Positions 10,113 through 22,300 of a stretch of DNA of 64,000 bases are shown here, in pieces; within the stretch, counting starts at the first letter, position 1, and every line of letters starts with the position of its first letter. Under the pieces are notes generated by a model. The model had not been told where the DNA came from. It saw only the letters and a list, made by a program, of their open reading frames with translations, and ran no database searches. The translations under genes and the position numbers were made by a program. The DNA is from Mya arenaria (lineage: Eukaryota; Mollusca; Bivalvia; Myida; Myidae): the NCBI RefSeq assembly GCF_026914265.1, contig NC_069125.1:64159479-64223478 (forward strand), in the 5' to 3' direction.

Positions 10113-13100
10113 TTTATAGGAGAATCAAAGACATTCATATAGACAGAGGCTGTAATGGAGGAGTTACAGAAAATAATTGTGCTGAGTTCTAGATGTGAGC
10201 AGACATCATTATTTCACCACCTGCACATCCTTTCCTAGTGTACATGTTGCCAGAGTTGGTTGCCCAGGCTAGGAAGAATGAGAGTTGTATGTCAGTTCGT
10301 GTTCTGTTGTGCAAGGAGTCTCTCTCTACTCATCAACTTTTCTTCATACAAAAAGGAAGTGATCTGCAAAGATGTTGTCATGTTGTCTTAAGATTGAAAT
10401 GAACATAATTGGTTTAATTATTATTAAAACTGAACTGTATAATTTTCTGTTTAACATTACGATTCATTTGGTATTGTTAACTATTCCCTATTTTTAAAGA
10501 CAAAATAATTTTACATAAGTCATATTATTATAATTTGGACCCTTTGGTTAAACATGGGTCAAAACTAGGCAAAATTTTGTTGTTGGTCCTGCATCAGATC
10601 AATCTTCTCATCATTGCATTAGTTTCTCTGCTTAAAATGTTAATTGTCAATTTCATTTTGCATTAACAAAGAAAACTACCCATTGTAAATTGAATAATTA
10701 TGCTATGAAAATTTCAACTTACACAATGTGAAACAGGCATAGTAGAGTAAATGATGGACTGATGTGGTTAAGAAAACACATAGTACTGCTAAATAAGTGT
10801 ATTCATTTTTGTGTTGTTACTTTAGGAATTCACATACATTGTTATTCAAGTAGTTCATATAACTTTAATGATATTTATTAAATGAAGAGCAACTCAGTAT
10901 TAGCATTTAAATATATATAAGTTATGTATTCAGTTTTTATAGTGCTATTGTTGAAGCTTATTTGCAGTAAAATGAGTTAAACTGATTAGACTCCGCTTTT
11001 CTCCCGGAATTGAAGGAACCGGAGACATACTGGAAATTCAGAGGTAGAAAGTTAGGCCCCTGTTCTAAAAATCAGTATGATACAATTAATGATGTATGCT
11101 TATTGGAAGAAGGAATTCATGTGCCAAACATTCAATTTTCTGAAATGGCATTGTACTGTACCAATATTTTGCCCACTCTAGAAAATTGACATTGACAAAA
11201 TCTCAAAAAAAATGTTTGACAGCTAATTATTATATATATTTCTACTTTCTATCAAAAAGAACATGTTGCTATGTTTAACGAGTGTTCTGGAATGAAATAC
11301 TTCCATGTTTTAGGGTGGTAAAAATCAAAAATCCCCTGATTTGCACATAATGCACTTAGTAAAAGATTCTTACCATAATATTTATTGAATACTGTGTAGA
11401 TTTTCAACTGACTTAGTAAAAGATTCTTACCATAATATCTTTTTGAATACTGTGTAGATTTTCAACTGTATGTACTACTCAATTGTCTAGCAATTGTTGA
11501 CAACATAATGATGTATTATTTTTGTAAACTGCTTAATGAATCTGTCAGGCAAGTGAAATTTAAAAGATTCTTCTGCACGTGCACTCACATTTTAAGTATT
11601 GATCAAATTGTCTTCCATTTGTTATCGCTTTTCATTGTCAGGAGATTTCTGTTGTTGATGTGCTTAAGCGAATGAAAAAATGGAATTTATATGTAAAGAG
11701 TGTTTCAGACTCTATCTTATCACTTATTTCCATACAGTTTAGGAAACTGCTTATTCTTGTTTGTTCGTAATTTCTATATAAAGAGCTTTATAGTGTTCAC
11801 TTAATGGCTGTATGCATTATAAACTAAGCTGAGAAACTTGTTCAGTTTTTTTAACGTTGTACCTTTACGCTGTAGGGAGAGAATCTGTGTTTAACGAGGG
11901 TAAATTCATGGACCATTTGCGTTATAATTATTTTGATATACTGTTTTTGCAATAATATGTTTCAATGAAACTAAATATTCTAAGGATAATGCTAATAAAA
12001 GTGGGAGATTTGATGTCTTTTCGAAGCTTTACATGCAATCATATACCTCAAATGTGTTCACTGTGGGTTTTTTTTGCAGTAATTAGAAGATAATTCTATG
12101 TTGAGTAGTTCACCTACTGTAGAACCAAGGTCTTTCAGTGAAAAATATTTGTTTTACAATACTTCAAAATGAAATTTGGAGGAAATATTTAATGTTTATC
12201 TTGCACCGTACACAAAAAGAAATAATATATTTAAAAGCAAAAAATCATGCAAAGTCTCAATTAATAAAAAATCAAATAAAAAGGAAACCACTTATTGTCA
12301 ATTATCCTAAAAGATTGAGACATTTTATCTTACTGTTTTGGAGAAATTTATATTTTTGTTATGTTTACGATGCAAAATGGTGGCTGGATTCCCTATTAAA
12401 ATCAACTTTTGAGTTCCTCAAACAGAATATTTATCACCAGCTATCCTGGTTCTACAGTATGTGAAAGGCTCAACAGTTCTGTCTAAGAGGTTATTTATTT
12501 GCCTGCTTGCTGGTCTAACAGTTATGATTAAAAGACCAAGTGTTGGCAGTATATTCTGGTTTTCGTTGAATAATCAAACTCCAACTGACAAGATACATTT
12601 CAATCCTTCATGAACCCCACTTTTCTTTGTAATGTGACGAATGAACTGATTGCATGTTGTATAAATGCTTGTAGGCAATAGTGTAGTACAGAGGCAAAAA
12701 TCACTAACCATGCAAGATGTGTTCAGTTATTTAATTTTACCATATTCCACTTTTCATTTAGCCTACATGTATGTGCACACGCTGTTATTAGACACATGCA
12801 CAAAAGTACAGCTGGAGTGTGTATTTCCCTGTATATATCATTGTTGTGTAAATCAGGACCAGATTTTTGATGGTTTACTTTTTGATCATTTTGCTACCAA
12901 ATGTGTGGAACACATTGATTTTATCAGACTTTATTCATCATGCATTTGTTGAAACTACACTGCTTGTGGCTTTTCTTTATGATTTTAATAATGGTTTTGT
13001 TTCATACTCATGTTTTGTTAGTATTTGTTATTGTGTAAATTGTTTTATTCAGCAAGAACTCTTTCACTAGTTTATTCAGTAATCAAAATCAATTGCTTCA

Positions 13101-13283
13101 GGCTTGGAACACAGAGATAAGCGATCAGAATTTATATTCAGTACATTGTAGCTATTCAGATATTTATCACTTGCTAGTATTGTCTTGTACATTTTCAGAA
13201 TTAGATAATTTATCATACACTTGTATTATAGATGACAGTTAAATTAGACATTAAATGAATTTGAACTAAACTGCTTCCTATTT
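10113..13283 (+). other. Probable Crk 3' UTR and intergenic sequence
   Basis: No further exon follows the Crk stop. AATAAA-type signals occur (for example in GCTAATAAAAGTG near 11994 and in AAATCAAATAAAAAGG near 12270), so the 3' end cannot be fixed. A 57-58 bp segment is directly duplicated at 11354-11410 and 11411-11468. Small open frames at 12138-12464 and 12665-13070 have low-complexity translations and no support. Confidence 0.4.
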
Positions 13284-13760
13284 TATACCCACACCACTTG
13301 GTGGTGGGGGCAATATAGAAACCATCTTGTCCCGTCCACTTGTAGGTCAGTCAGTCCGTTTGTCCTGGGACATATTAAGTCTTCTTTTCTCCATAGCTCA
13401 AATTTATTTTGAGGTATTGACTTCAAACCTAATACACATATTGACTGAGTTGAAATGCTGTACAAAAGAAACAGTATTTAGTTTATGATATTTTTAGAGT
13501 TATCGCACTTAGATTATTTTTATACTTATCCTTTTACCATAATTCCATATGTTTGAGGTATTGACTTGTGTGCGTTGCAAAAAAATACAGTATTTTGTGT
13601 ATATAATTTTTAAAGTTATTGCCCTTCAATTTTTTTCTTTTCATTTTTTTTACCCGTTTCCATAACTGGTATGTTTTTAAGATATTGACTTCAAACTTTA
13701 TACAACATTGACTGTATTAAGGAGAAGTGCTGTGCAAAAGAAGAAATGTATGGTAGTTCA
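13284..13760 (+). repeat. Dispersed repeat beginning ATACCCACACCACTTGGTGG
   Basis: The segment begins with a short palindrome (CACCACTTGGTGGTG), followed by CCGTCC/GTCAGTCCG-like text and then degenerate units sharing TTGAGGTATTGACTTCAAAC. This layout (short inverted start, GTCCGTC tract, tandem AT-rich units) resembles the other bivalve repeat families in the window. The right border is not clear. Confidence 0.45.
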
Positions 13761-14390
13761 ATTTAAATAGAATACCGGAGATATAAACTCAATGGCCAAA
13801 CACTTTCACATGGCCTTTTGACAGAAGATGAACAACCAATACAAATAGTGTTGATCTACGACGTAATGTATGTTTCATATAATTTTAACCTGATCTCACT
13901 GCATATTGCAAAATAAATTAATGGTTAAACACAGAGGTTTGGAAAGTTCATTTTAATTTGGAATTTCCCTAAATTTGTAAAACCAGCCTCCATTTTGAAT
14001 GGTTGAATTGCTTCAAGTGTATGAAAGAACTTACTTGAATTTTGAAATGCTGAAAGGGTATTTCCTCAAAACCATGGTCCTTGTGAAACATGATAATATT
14101 GCAGTTACAAATGTTTTAGACTAATACATTGGCCCGATGATTCTATGTGAGTTTGAGGACTTTTATATGCACACACTCAATAATACTTAGTTTAAACATA
14201 TTTTATTCAGTTCGTATATGTATACAAAAATAACAGTACAGCAATAGTATGATGAAATGGATCGGAAAACAAGCAATGTAATTGCATATACCAATTCCTT
14301 TCCATGTAGCAGTGTACAGTTACGAATTGCATAGAAAAGTCAGTGTATGATATGAACAGTATGACGATATTAGTTTAATAACTGTTCAAA

Positions 14391-16880
14391 CTATTTTTTA
14401 CATTTAATTTGAATGTTTTGGAATAACAAGATAAATATAAAAAAGACAAATAAATAAAAAGAAAAAAAACGCAAAAATATTCTGTCACACACACTGTCGC
14501 GATGAAAAGCGATCGATACACCAATGGGGTCGACTGTTATGGAATCGAAACGCTTTGATGCTGCAATGAATCTCTGGACTTTTAAAAACAAGCTTGAATT
14601 GTCATCAAGGGTAAGGCGATCATTACCGAAAACAAGATTTTCTACAGTAGCAGCACAAGGTAAATCATGAATAAAACGGTCACGCATTAATTGATATCTA
14701 GGCTGAGTGAGATAATGTGACACAGTTTCAACGGCACCACAAGCATAAAGGGGAGAAGGAATAATATTTCTTCTGTGAAGGTCATAATTTAATGAGCTAC
14801 TTCCTAATCGCAGACGAGCATGATTAACTTGATGTTGTCTGTTTCCTACATTATACAGGAGTTGTGATTTCTTTGGTTTCGTGTTAAGTTGTGATTTAAA
14901 CTCGCTGAAAGTAGGTGTATGTCTGATATCTTCAGGAAGTGAGTTCCACTGGCGAATAGTCAAGTGTAGAAATTAAGTAGCATAGGCTTGAGTTTTACAA
15001 GTGATGACTGGAACTTCTGAGCGATTTCATAGGGCATATGGCTGAGCTCTCGGCTGAGGAATAAGATTTGTAAGATGCTCTAGAGAAAGACCATTTTTCA
15101 TTTTAAAGAACATAATGAGGCGATGTTTGCGTCTCCTTTCCGCAAGTGTATCGCAGTTAACGTCAGCCGTAAGCCGCTCAATACTACAAAGTTTGGTAGT
15201 AACGGTTACAATTCTAGCCGCCTCGTGTTGGACAGCTTCGATATCATTTTTTAATTCATTACTACTATTGTCCCAGACAACATCGGCATACTCGAGTAAA
15301 GGTCTAATAAAAGTGACATACATTTTGTCCAAGGCTGCACGGGAAATTACAAACTTTAACGTTCTAAGAATACCAATTCTCTGCCATGCCTTGTTGACGT
15401 TTAAAGATATGTGGGATTGCCATTTGCCATCTGAAGAGAAGGTTACCCCAAGATGTTTATGAGTGCTGAATTGAGATATGGGTACATTGTCGAGATAAAG
15501 TGGGGGTTGATTTTGTTGTTGACGTTTACGAGAAAAGAGAACAGATTCTGTCTTGGATGGATTAAAAGTTACTAGCCATTTCTTCGACCAAGATGATATT
15601 TGAGATAGGTCATGGTTAAGGACAGCTGCAGAAGATACGGGGTCTTCGACAATAATGTAAAGACCGTTGTCATCTGCGAATAAGCGTATGTTTGCCTTAA
15701 TGTCATCGACAATGTCATTAATGAAAATAAGGAAGAGCAAAGGTCCAATGATAGGTCCTTTAGGAACACCAGCGTTGATAGTGAGGATTCCTGATGCAGA
15801 GTTGGATAGGACTACCCGTTGTTTGCGGTCAGAAAGATAAAAGGAAGACCAATGAAGAAGTGAGCCACTTATACCGATGGATGACAGCTTATGAATAAGG
15901 CCATGATGTCAGACTCGGTCGAACGCCTTTGAAACGTCAAAAAGACAGCCCTTACTTCTTTCCCTTCATCTTAGGCTTTGCTGACGTCGTTGTAAAAGAA
16001 AGCTAACTGGTTGACGCTAGAATTGCCTTTGATGAAACCAGATGGGAAGGATGTAAGTATTTTATTCGAGATGACGTAGTTGTAGAGGTATTTGTGGATA
16101 CAGTGCTCCATGAGTTTACCAATACAACTTAGAAGTGATATTGGTACATAATTGCAGGGACTAGATGGATCAGATTTTTTGAAAATGGGGCAGACGTTCG
16201 CCAACTTCCATGGATAAGGGAAGGTAGAGTTTGCCAACAATCTGTTAAAATATTTCGAGAAAGGTGCAGCAAGTTCGTCTTTGCCCTCTTTAATAAGTGT
16301 AGGCCTAATCGGGTCAGGACCACTGGCTTTACTAGGATCAATACAGAAAATCGCATCTCTAACGTCCTGGCTTGTCAATAATATTTTTGAGAGGAAAGTG
16401 GATGGAACGTTCTCAACTGTAAAAGGGGGATGTTGCTGGGGTTCTATGGTTGATTGTTTGCTGAAGTATGAGTTTAGAAGGTCTGCCTTTTCTTCATCGG
16501 AATCTGCCTTAATTGTTCCTCAATAAGAGTTGGAATTGGTGAAGATGTTTGTTTTTGAGTTAGTTGTTTAGCTAGTTTGAACCATACTTTAGTTGTTATG
16601 TTATCGGAGTTAATTTTGTTTATTATTTTATGTTCGTATACCTTTTTAAATTTTCGAATTATATTTTTTGTTTCGTTGCGATAGTTTGTGAATTATTCCC
16701 AAGCCAGTGCATTATTTGAAAGTTTAGCTTTTCGGTGTAATCCTTTCACAAGAAAACAGAGGCAGAATTGATAGACATTCGAATTTTTTTTTGATAAATG
16801 TTAGGGTTACCGTTATTCTCACACTTGTCCCAGCATTTACAGGGCATTTGATTAAAGCTGACTGTCTGTGATGCATGCAC
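14391..16880 (-). pseudogene. Decayed non-LTR retrotransposon (LINE) reverse transcriptase
   Basis: The minus strand encodes successive parts of a LINE ORF2. Segment 16378-15971 has the RT fingers (DPSKASGPDPIRPTLIK and a segment like NYVPISLLSCIGKLMEHCI). Segment 15740-15027 has LLFLIFINDI, the FADD catalytic box (RLFADDN) and the thumb (KHLGVTF, LLEYADVVWD). Segment 14963-14391 has the C-terminal region (TIRQWNSLPEDIRHTPTFSE). The frame is broken at several points: a frameshift near 15971, a TGA stop at 15909-15911 inside the motif DVSKAFDRV, a frameshift near 15027 and a stop near 14970. A more decayed linker runs up to about 16880, and no endonuclease domain is seen. It resembles the Jockey/CR1 group and lies between Crk and SNX14. 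Confidence 0.85.
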
Positions 16881-17999
16881 ACTTTCATCTGGGTTTTGTT
16901 CCTGTATGTTAGAAATTTATCATCTGAACTTCAACAGTAAAGATCGGTTTAAGATAGCTGCTACATTTATTGTCAAAGTGCTATACATGTACATAAATAT
17001 TGTCTGAGTCTCAAAGCATCGGAATAATTTTCTAATGGTATATGTTTAAGGCACTGATAAAGAATTATTTAAATTAAATTTTCTAAATCAAGAGAATACA
17101 TGCGATTGTTAGGCATAATTTCATTTTACTTGAAATTACACCACGACCTTTTTTAATGGACAAGGGAATTATCATACATAAAACAGAAAAATGCCCTTTC
17201 TTAGTCATAATACTAAATACACATAATACGGTATAATACACTCCCTTCAACATTTTCAATATCTTAAACCATTTTTTTGCAGATCTACTTTATCATGCAC
17301 CCAACATGAATGGTGCAACGTCATTGGTCCAGAACTATTCAAGTGGTGACCCAATATTTTACATAATGGGTCAATAATCTGTATTTCGTACCAAAATAGC
17401 GTCTATTTTTCGGTACTGATAAATAAATGAAACGTTTCCCGTAACTGAACTACAACGTGTTAGATGACAAGATGTATAATATATATGTTAGATGACCCAA
17501 TCTTTGAAAATACGGGGTATATATCGGGTAACCTACTAACACTGAAACTTAAATAATTATCTTACGGCAACAAAATGCTTCACAGCCATATATTATTGTG
17601 GCCATCTTTTATACTTGATAGACCAGCTTTATACATGCAAAGTTCCATAAGTATCATTAACGAAGCTCCATTAACGTAAGTCAACTTCTTACGGACGTGT
17701 TTTAATTGACAGTGCAATTTGATTTTTAATTAGAAAAAAATGCCTCCTTCATTACACCATTTACCAGTCATATGGACAAAACTTGGCCACTACAGCACTT
17801 TAAGCGACCAGTTTATCATACACTGTCATTGCTTATTAGATTCGTACTCGTACTTTATGAATTGACAGAGCGTAGCAAAACTTACAAAAATACAAAATTC
17901 CTTAAAACATCGATCTCTGTTTATGGTAAAGGGAGTTAACCACTGTGTTGGGTTTGGCGTTCTCATCAAGCTTTAACTGTTGCCTGCAACCATCACAAA
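16881..17999. other. Intergenic region and presumed SNX14 promoter
   Basis: There is no coding sequence. 17290-17560 is a decayed copy, inverted, of the repeat at 59828-60140 (shared text includes TGGTCCAGAAC/GACCAGTCCTGGACCA-like and GGGTAACCTACTAAC). The SNX14 start codon at 18000 implies that the promoter and 5' UTR lie in the 500 or so bases before it. I see no TATA box that I would defend. Confidence 0.4.
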
Positions 18000-19384
18000 A
18001 TGGCTGTCCCCCTATATGTTGTCAAATATTACATCCAAGAACACTCAAGATTTTCAATTTTTCTTTCTATATTGCTTCTTATTACACTTTTATTTTATAG
18101 GTAATGCATTTTGATTCATTTAATTTATCGTTACTAGTTTCAATGTTCTCTTAAATGCCTTTTGTTGGATATTATCGGATTCGGACTAATTAATTTCGGA
18201 TGGAGTAGTTGCTATGTCTGCATGATTCACATTTTCATTGCTGATTTATATGATAATTAATGACATTTCGTTGGTTAGAATTGAATTTTGAATATGTGTG
18301 CTTCCTGTTCATGCTACAGGAGTAGGGTGTGTGATGATGCCACGCCCAACCCTCCCCTCATTATGAAAATTACGTACATATTAACCATATGTCTGTATCA
18401 AAATCACAAAAAATATACCTAGGTGTATAAAGAACCATGGGGAAACTGTATCTCATACTAAATAACATTCAGGAACTCCAATTTGAAGATATTATAAATA
18501 TATGATTTATATTGAAATGGAAAGGGCTTGCCCCAATGTTTATCATAGACACAATTGTTCCAAACGCAAGACATTTCGCCTTAACTTGCTGAGTAACAAC
18601 CAGTCTTTAAGATAATGTACAAGTTAACTGCACAGGTCTTGTAATAAAAAAATAGTCTTCGGTCACTTGCCCTGCACAGAAATTACTTGCCCTACTAATT
18701 TAACAAATTTTTAGTACAACATCAGGCTACATTGATTAAACATTAGGTAGTTAGTTTTGCAGCCACTCAAATTTACCTTTAAAGACGTGAAACTTTCATA
18801 CGTCCGATTATAGTAACATGGTTCCTTGACCTAATCATCCGGCATCTTACTTGTGCCCAATTCAATGGAGACCAGATCATCTTTTACCAGCTGATAACCA
18901 ATTGTCTTTTATTTAAAACATTTTAATAATTAATTTTATAGTAATGAGATATTTAACTTTTTATAGTTTATCATTAAGTTTCTTTCATTCCCTTAAAAAT
19001 TATCTACAACATGCAACATACAATCATTTCAACAGTCTCCAACATGCAACATACAATCAATAAAACAGTCTCGTTTGACCATGTGCATTCGATCAAAAAT
19101 GAGGTCACATTTTATATTTGACTATGTACATCTGGTGCTTGGTTGGCGGGCTTGTGCCAATGTGTTGGTAGTAACCATGTGATTTTGATAGTGATGTAAG
19201 AAGTTGTTTACAAACAGAAACCAATACATCAGTGTTGGCTATGTTTTTTACATAAAAACAACTGGAACAGCATTTTTGTCATATGAATTGTTCTATCTAA
19301 GATATTTTCTTACAGGTATATTTTATTTACCTTATTGGTATGGTCGTTTGTGCTGGGAATAATTACAGCTTATTCTGTGATCAG
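18000..19384 (+). CDS. SNX14: SNX14 exons 1-2: N-terminal membrane anchor
   Basis: The start ATG at 18000 gives MAVPLYVVKYYIQEHSRF followed by a hydrophobic helix (about residues 18-33). Exon 2 gives the second helix (YILFTLLVWSFVLGII). The split AGG arginine codon joins the exons as FYR-YIL, at the same place as the arginine between the two helices of human SNX14. I chose this ATG because no upstream in-frame start precedes the helix and the exon ends at a proper donor (GTAATG). Exon 1 alone is the weakest of the exons because it has little sequence identity. Confidence 0.85.
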
Positions 19385-22300
19385 GTAGGAAGCTCCTAAG
19401 ATAGTATTTACACTGCCATGATTTTAGAATCTGTTCATTGATAAATTTTAAACTTTTAACTTTTGATCCAGTAAAAGATTTGTAAAAGTAAAACAAATTA
19501 CTTGTCATGATGAAGTTCAGAATAATCAAAAGAGTCATTGTTTACTATAACAGATAATGATGTAACAGTTTGTGATAAATTCTTTCAGCTTGATTGTGAC
19601 AAAAGCTGATAGGTTATACTGTCATGCTGAGTAAAAACCAATACTGATGTCTCTTTTGAGAGCCCATGAGAAAGTTTCCGGTCTGGGGGTCAAACTTACA
19701 CAATGATAACATTTTTCTTTTTCTTGCAGTAAGGACTTTATGCTGCCAAACTTGCTGCCATATTTGAAATTCATCAAGAAGTCAAAAGTATGCTTTGTGT
19801 ATTATTAAATCATACAATTCAAAAATTATGATTGCTTATTACATGCATTTAAATTTAACTTGATGTTTACAGAATTTTCTGCAATGAGCTGATTGAAATT
19901 AAAAGTAAATGTGTTTGTAGATTAGATATACATGATATGGTGTCTTGGAATAAATTGCAGCTTGTGTTTATTCTAAATTATTAGTTTATAATTACAAGTA
20001 GAGAGTTTTACTTGCTGTCATATAAATAATATTTTTCGGATTAGTCTCTTAAAATTACAATTATGTTAAATGTGATTTGTATTAATTGAGGACGTAATTT
20101 ACGATACTTATGCTAAATGTAATGTTTTTCTGGTTGTCATTTACCAGGATGGTGAGGGTGACGATGAGTTCACATTGCTCAAGTCTGTGTGCACAGTCTG
20201 TGGCCAGAGGCGATGTCCCCGCCACAGGTATCAAGTGTTGACAATTTTATCTCTTGATTTGTGGTTTGATGTGATAATCAGTATTTTATGTATATTTATG
20301 TAGTCCAAGTACAATTTTGGAACCAGACAGCTTAATTCAGGCATTGGTGTAGAGGTAAAAGAAACAAACAAAAATGTATTTTGATGAGCTTATTGTGTTT
20401 AGTGGATGATGGTTTACTTCAAACTGTTTTATACACCCGTCTGTGTGTATTTATTGCAGACCTGAGCTGAACATTCTTGCCTTCCAACCATGGACTGGAC
20501 TGGACATTCATGAGTCTGTGGACCAGGCTTTTGAAGAGGTAAGCTCTACCTGCAACAATGTACTCAAAGATTTGTTGCCAAGTTATCATATAGATTTTGT
20601 CATTGCCTAATAAGAAAAAAATCTAATTTACATGTAGATACGTTTACAGAGTAGTTTGCCAGTTTATATTAATTTCTGTTAGCCTGATTGTAATGAAAGG
20701 CAATAGCTTATATAATCATGCTTGAGTCTGTATCCTGGGTAGGAACAAGTACTGATGGCATTAAGAAGATTGGCCCGCTGGGCATCAAACCAATGACCTT
20801 TATGTGAGCGGCAGCACCTAGTCGGGCAATATACCTAAAACCTCCTTGATGAGCAGCAACACCTATACCACAAGACCACTCTCATCCTCATTTAAAATAT
20901 TAATCGCGCATCTTGAATATTTGTTTGAAAGATCAGATGAACTTGACTGCTAATTTATAAAAGCATCCATTTAGTATTGTAATGTACGGTAGTATTTTGC
21001 TTCTTTCTTGCAGTTCCTGAGTATAGTGCTGAATGAGTTTGTGTACACATGGTATAGGTTGGTACTTATGATTTTCTTACCTAACCCAAGTTTAACTATT
21101 ATACTTATATCTAGTGCATGAATGCATTCCTTTGTCCAGTATAAGCTAAACATATAATGAAAATAAGCCTGATAGATATGTCGTAAAATGATATGATACT
21201 TGAAATTATAAAAAAATGGATGTACATGTATGTCTTATATTTCTTGTAATTAATTTGAGATATTTATAAATGTAAACCTTATTTGAACAAAGATGGTTGT
21301 CTTTATTGTCACAAATTACGTACCAATATGATAATGCCCTCTGCTACCATTTACAGGAAGGTAAGTCCAGATGAGGAGTTTGTGGATGAGCTGCGGACCT
21401 CCATACGGTTCCTCTTCTCTGTTCTGCTCAGGAGAGGGAAAAAGGTAGCAATGCATGCAACAGTCGTTTGTGACATTTTCATAAGAACTGTAAATTGAAT
21501 TAGCTGAATAACTTCTATGATATATTTTGTAAATACAAATATCTTTTAGAATAAAGCATAATGATCTGTACATAAAAATGGAACAATTAACACCTCACCT
21601 GGTTTAAACTATTGTTTTCGTAATAGTATGAATCAAACAACAAAGTTTCTTTATAGACACAGTAATTGTTACAAATGCCACACTATTGTGCCTCTATCAG
21701 GTGGACGTTCCACGCCTGGTGACGGAGAAGTTGATGAGGGCTGGGCTGCAACACCTACATGCCTGTCTACAGGCCCGGGCTCAAGGTGGGAAGTCTTTAG
21801 TGAACTTGATCACTTTGTTTTATTTGTTCAGATTGCCATACCTTTTTGACATGAACAGTGTTTGAGGTATTTTTTGGCCTTCTTTTGACTTACATTTACA
21901 TTATACACTACAATAAACGTGTATTACACAAGTATCAGATGAAATGATCATTTGATAAAGAATTTTTTTGACAACTTCATCAATAAATCTGTTTCATGTG
22001 TTTGGCAGCTAAGGAAGGGGAGGACCTTCAGGATGCCACATTAGCCTTTCTTGGCCCTAACCTTCATTATGCCATGTCATCACGCAAGGCTGAACAGGAA
22101 TACATACGTAGACTCGTCGAGAAAATATTCCCATACGTGTTAAGACCTCAGGCCCTGCAGTCCAAGTATGCATGATCTGGGTTTTTTTTAATAATTGTGC
22201 TAGTTATTCATTTATACCTATAAATGTTTATCTTTCTATGAGTTCTTGGAATACTATCATGTTGTTTAGCATACACTCGAGACAAGAGAAATTACACATT

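Noticed and set aside
12138..12464. 108-residue ORF downstream of Crk
   Set aside because: AT-rich, lysine-rich translation with no homology that I recognise; it lies in a likely 3' UTR or intergenic region.
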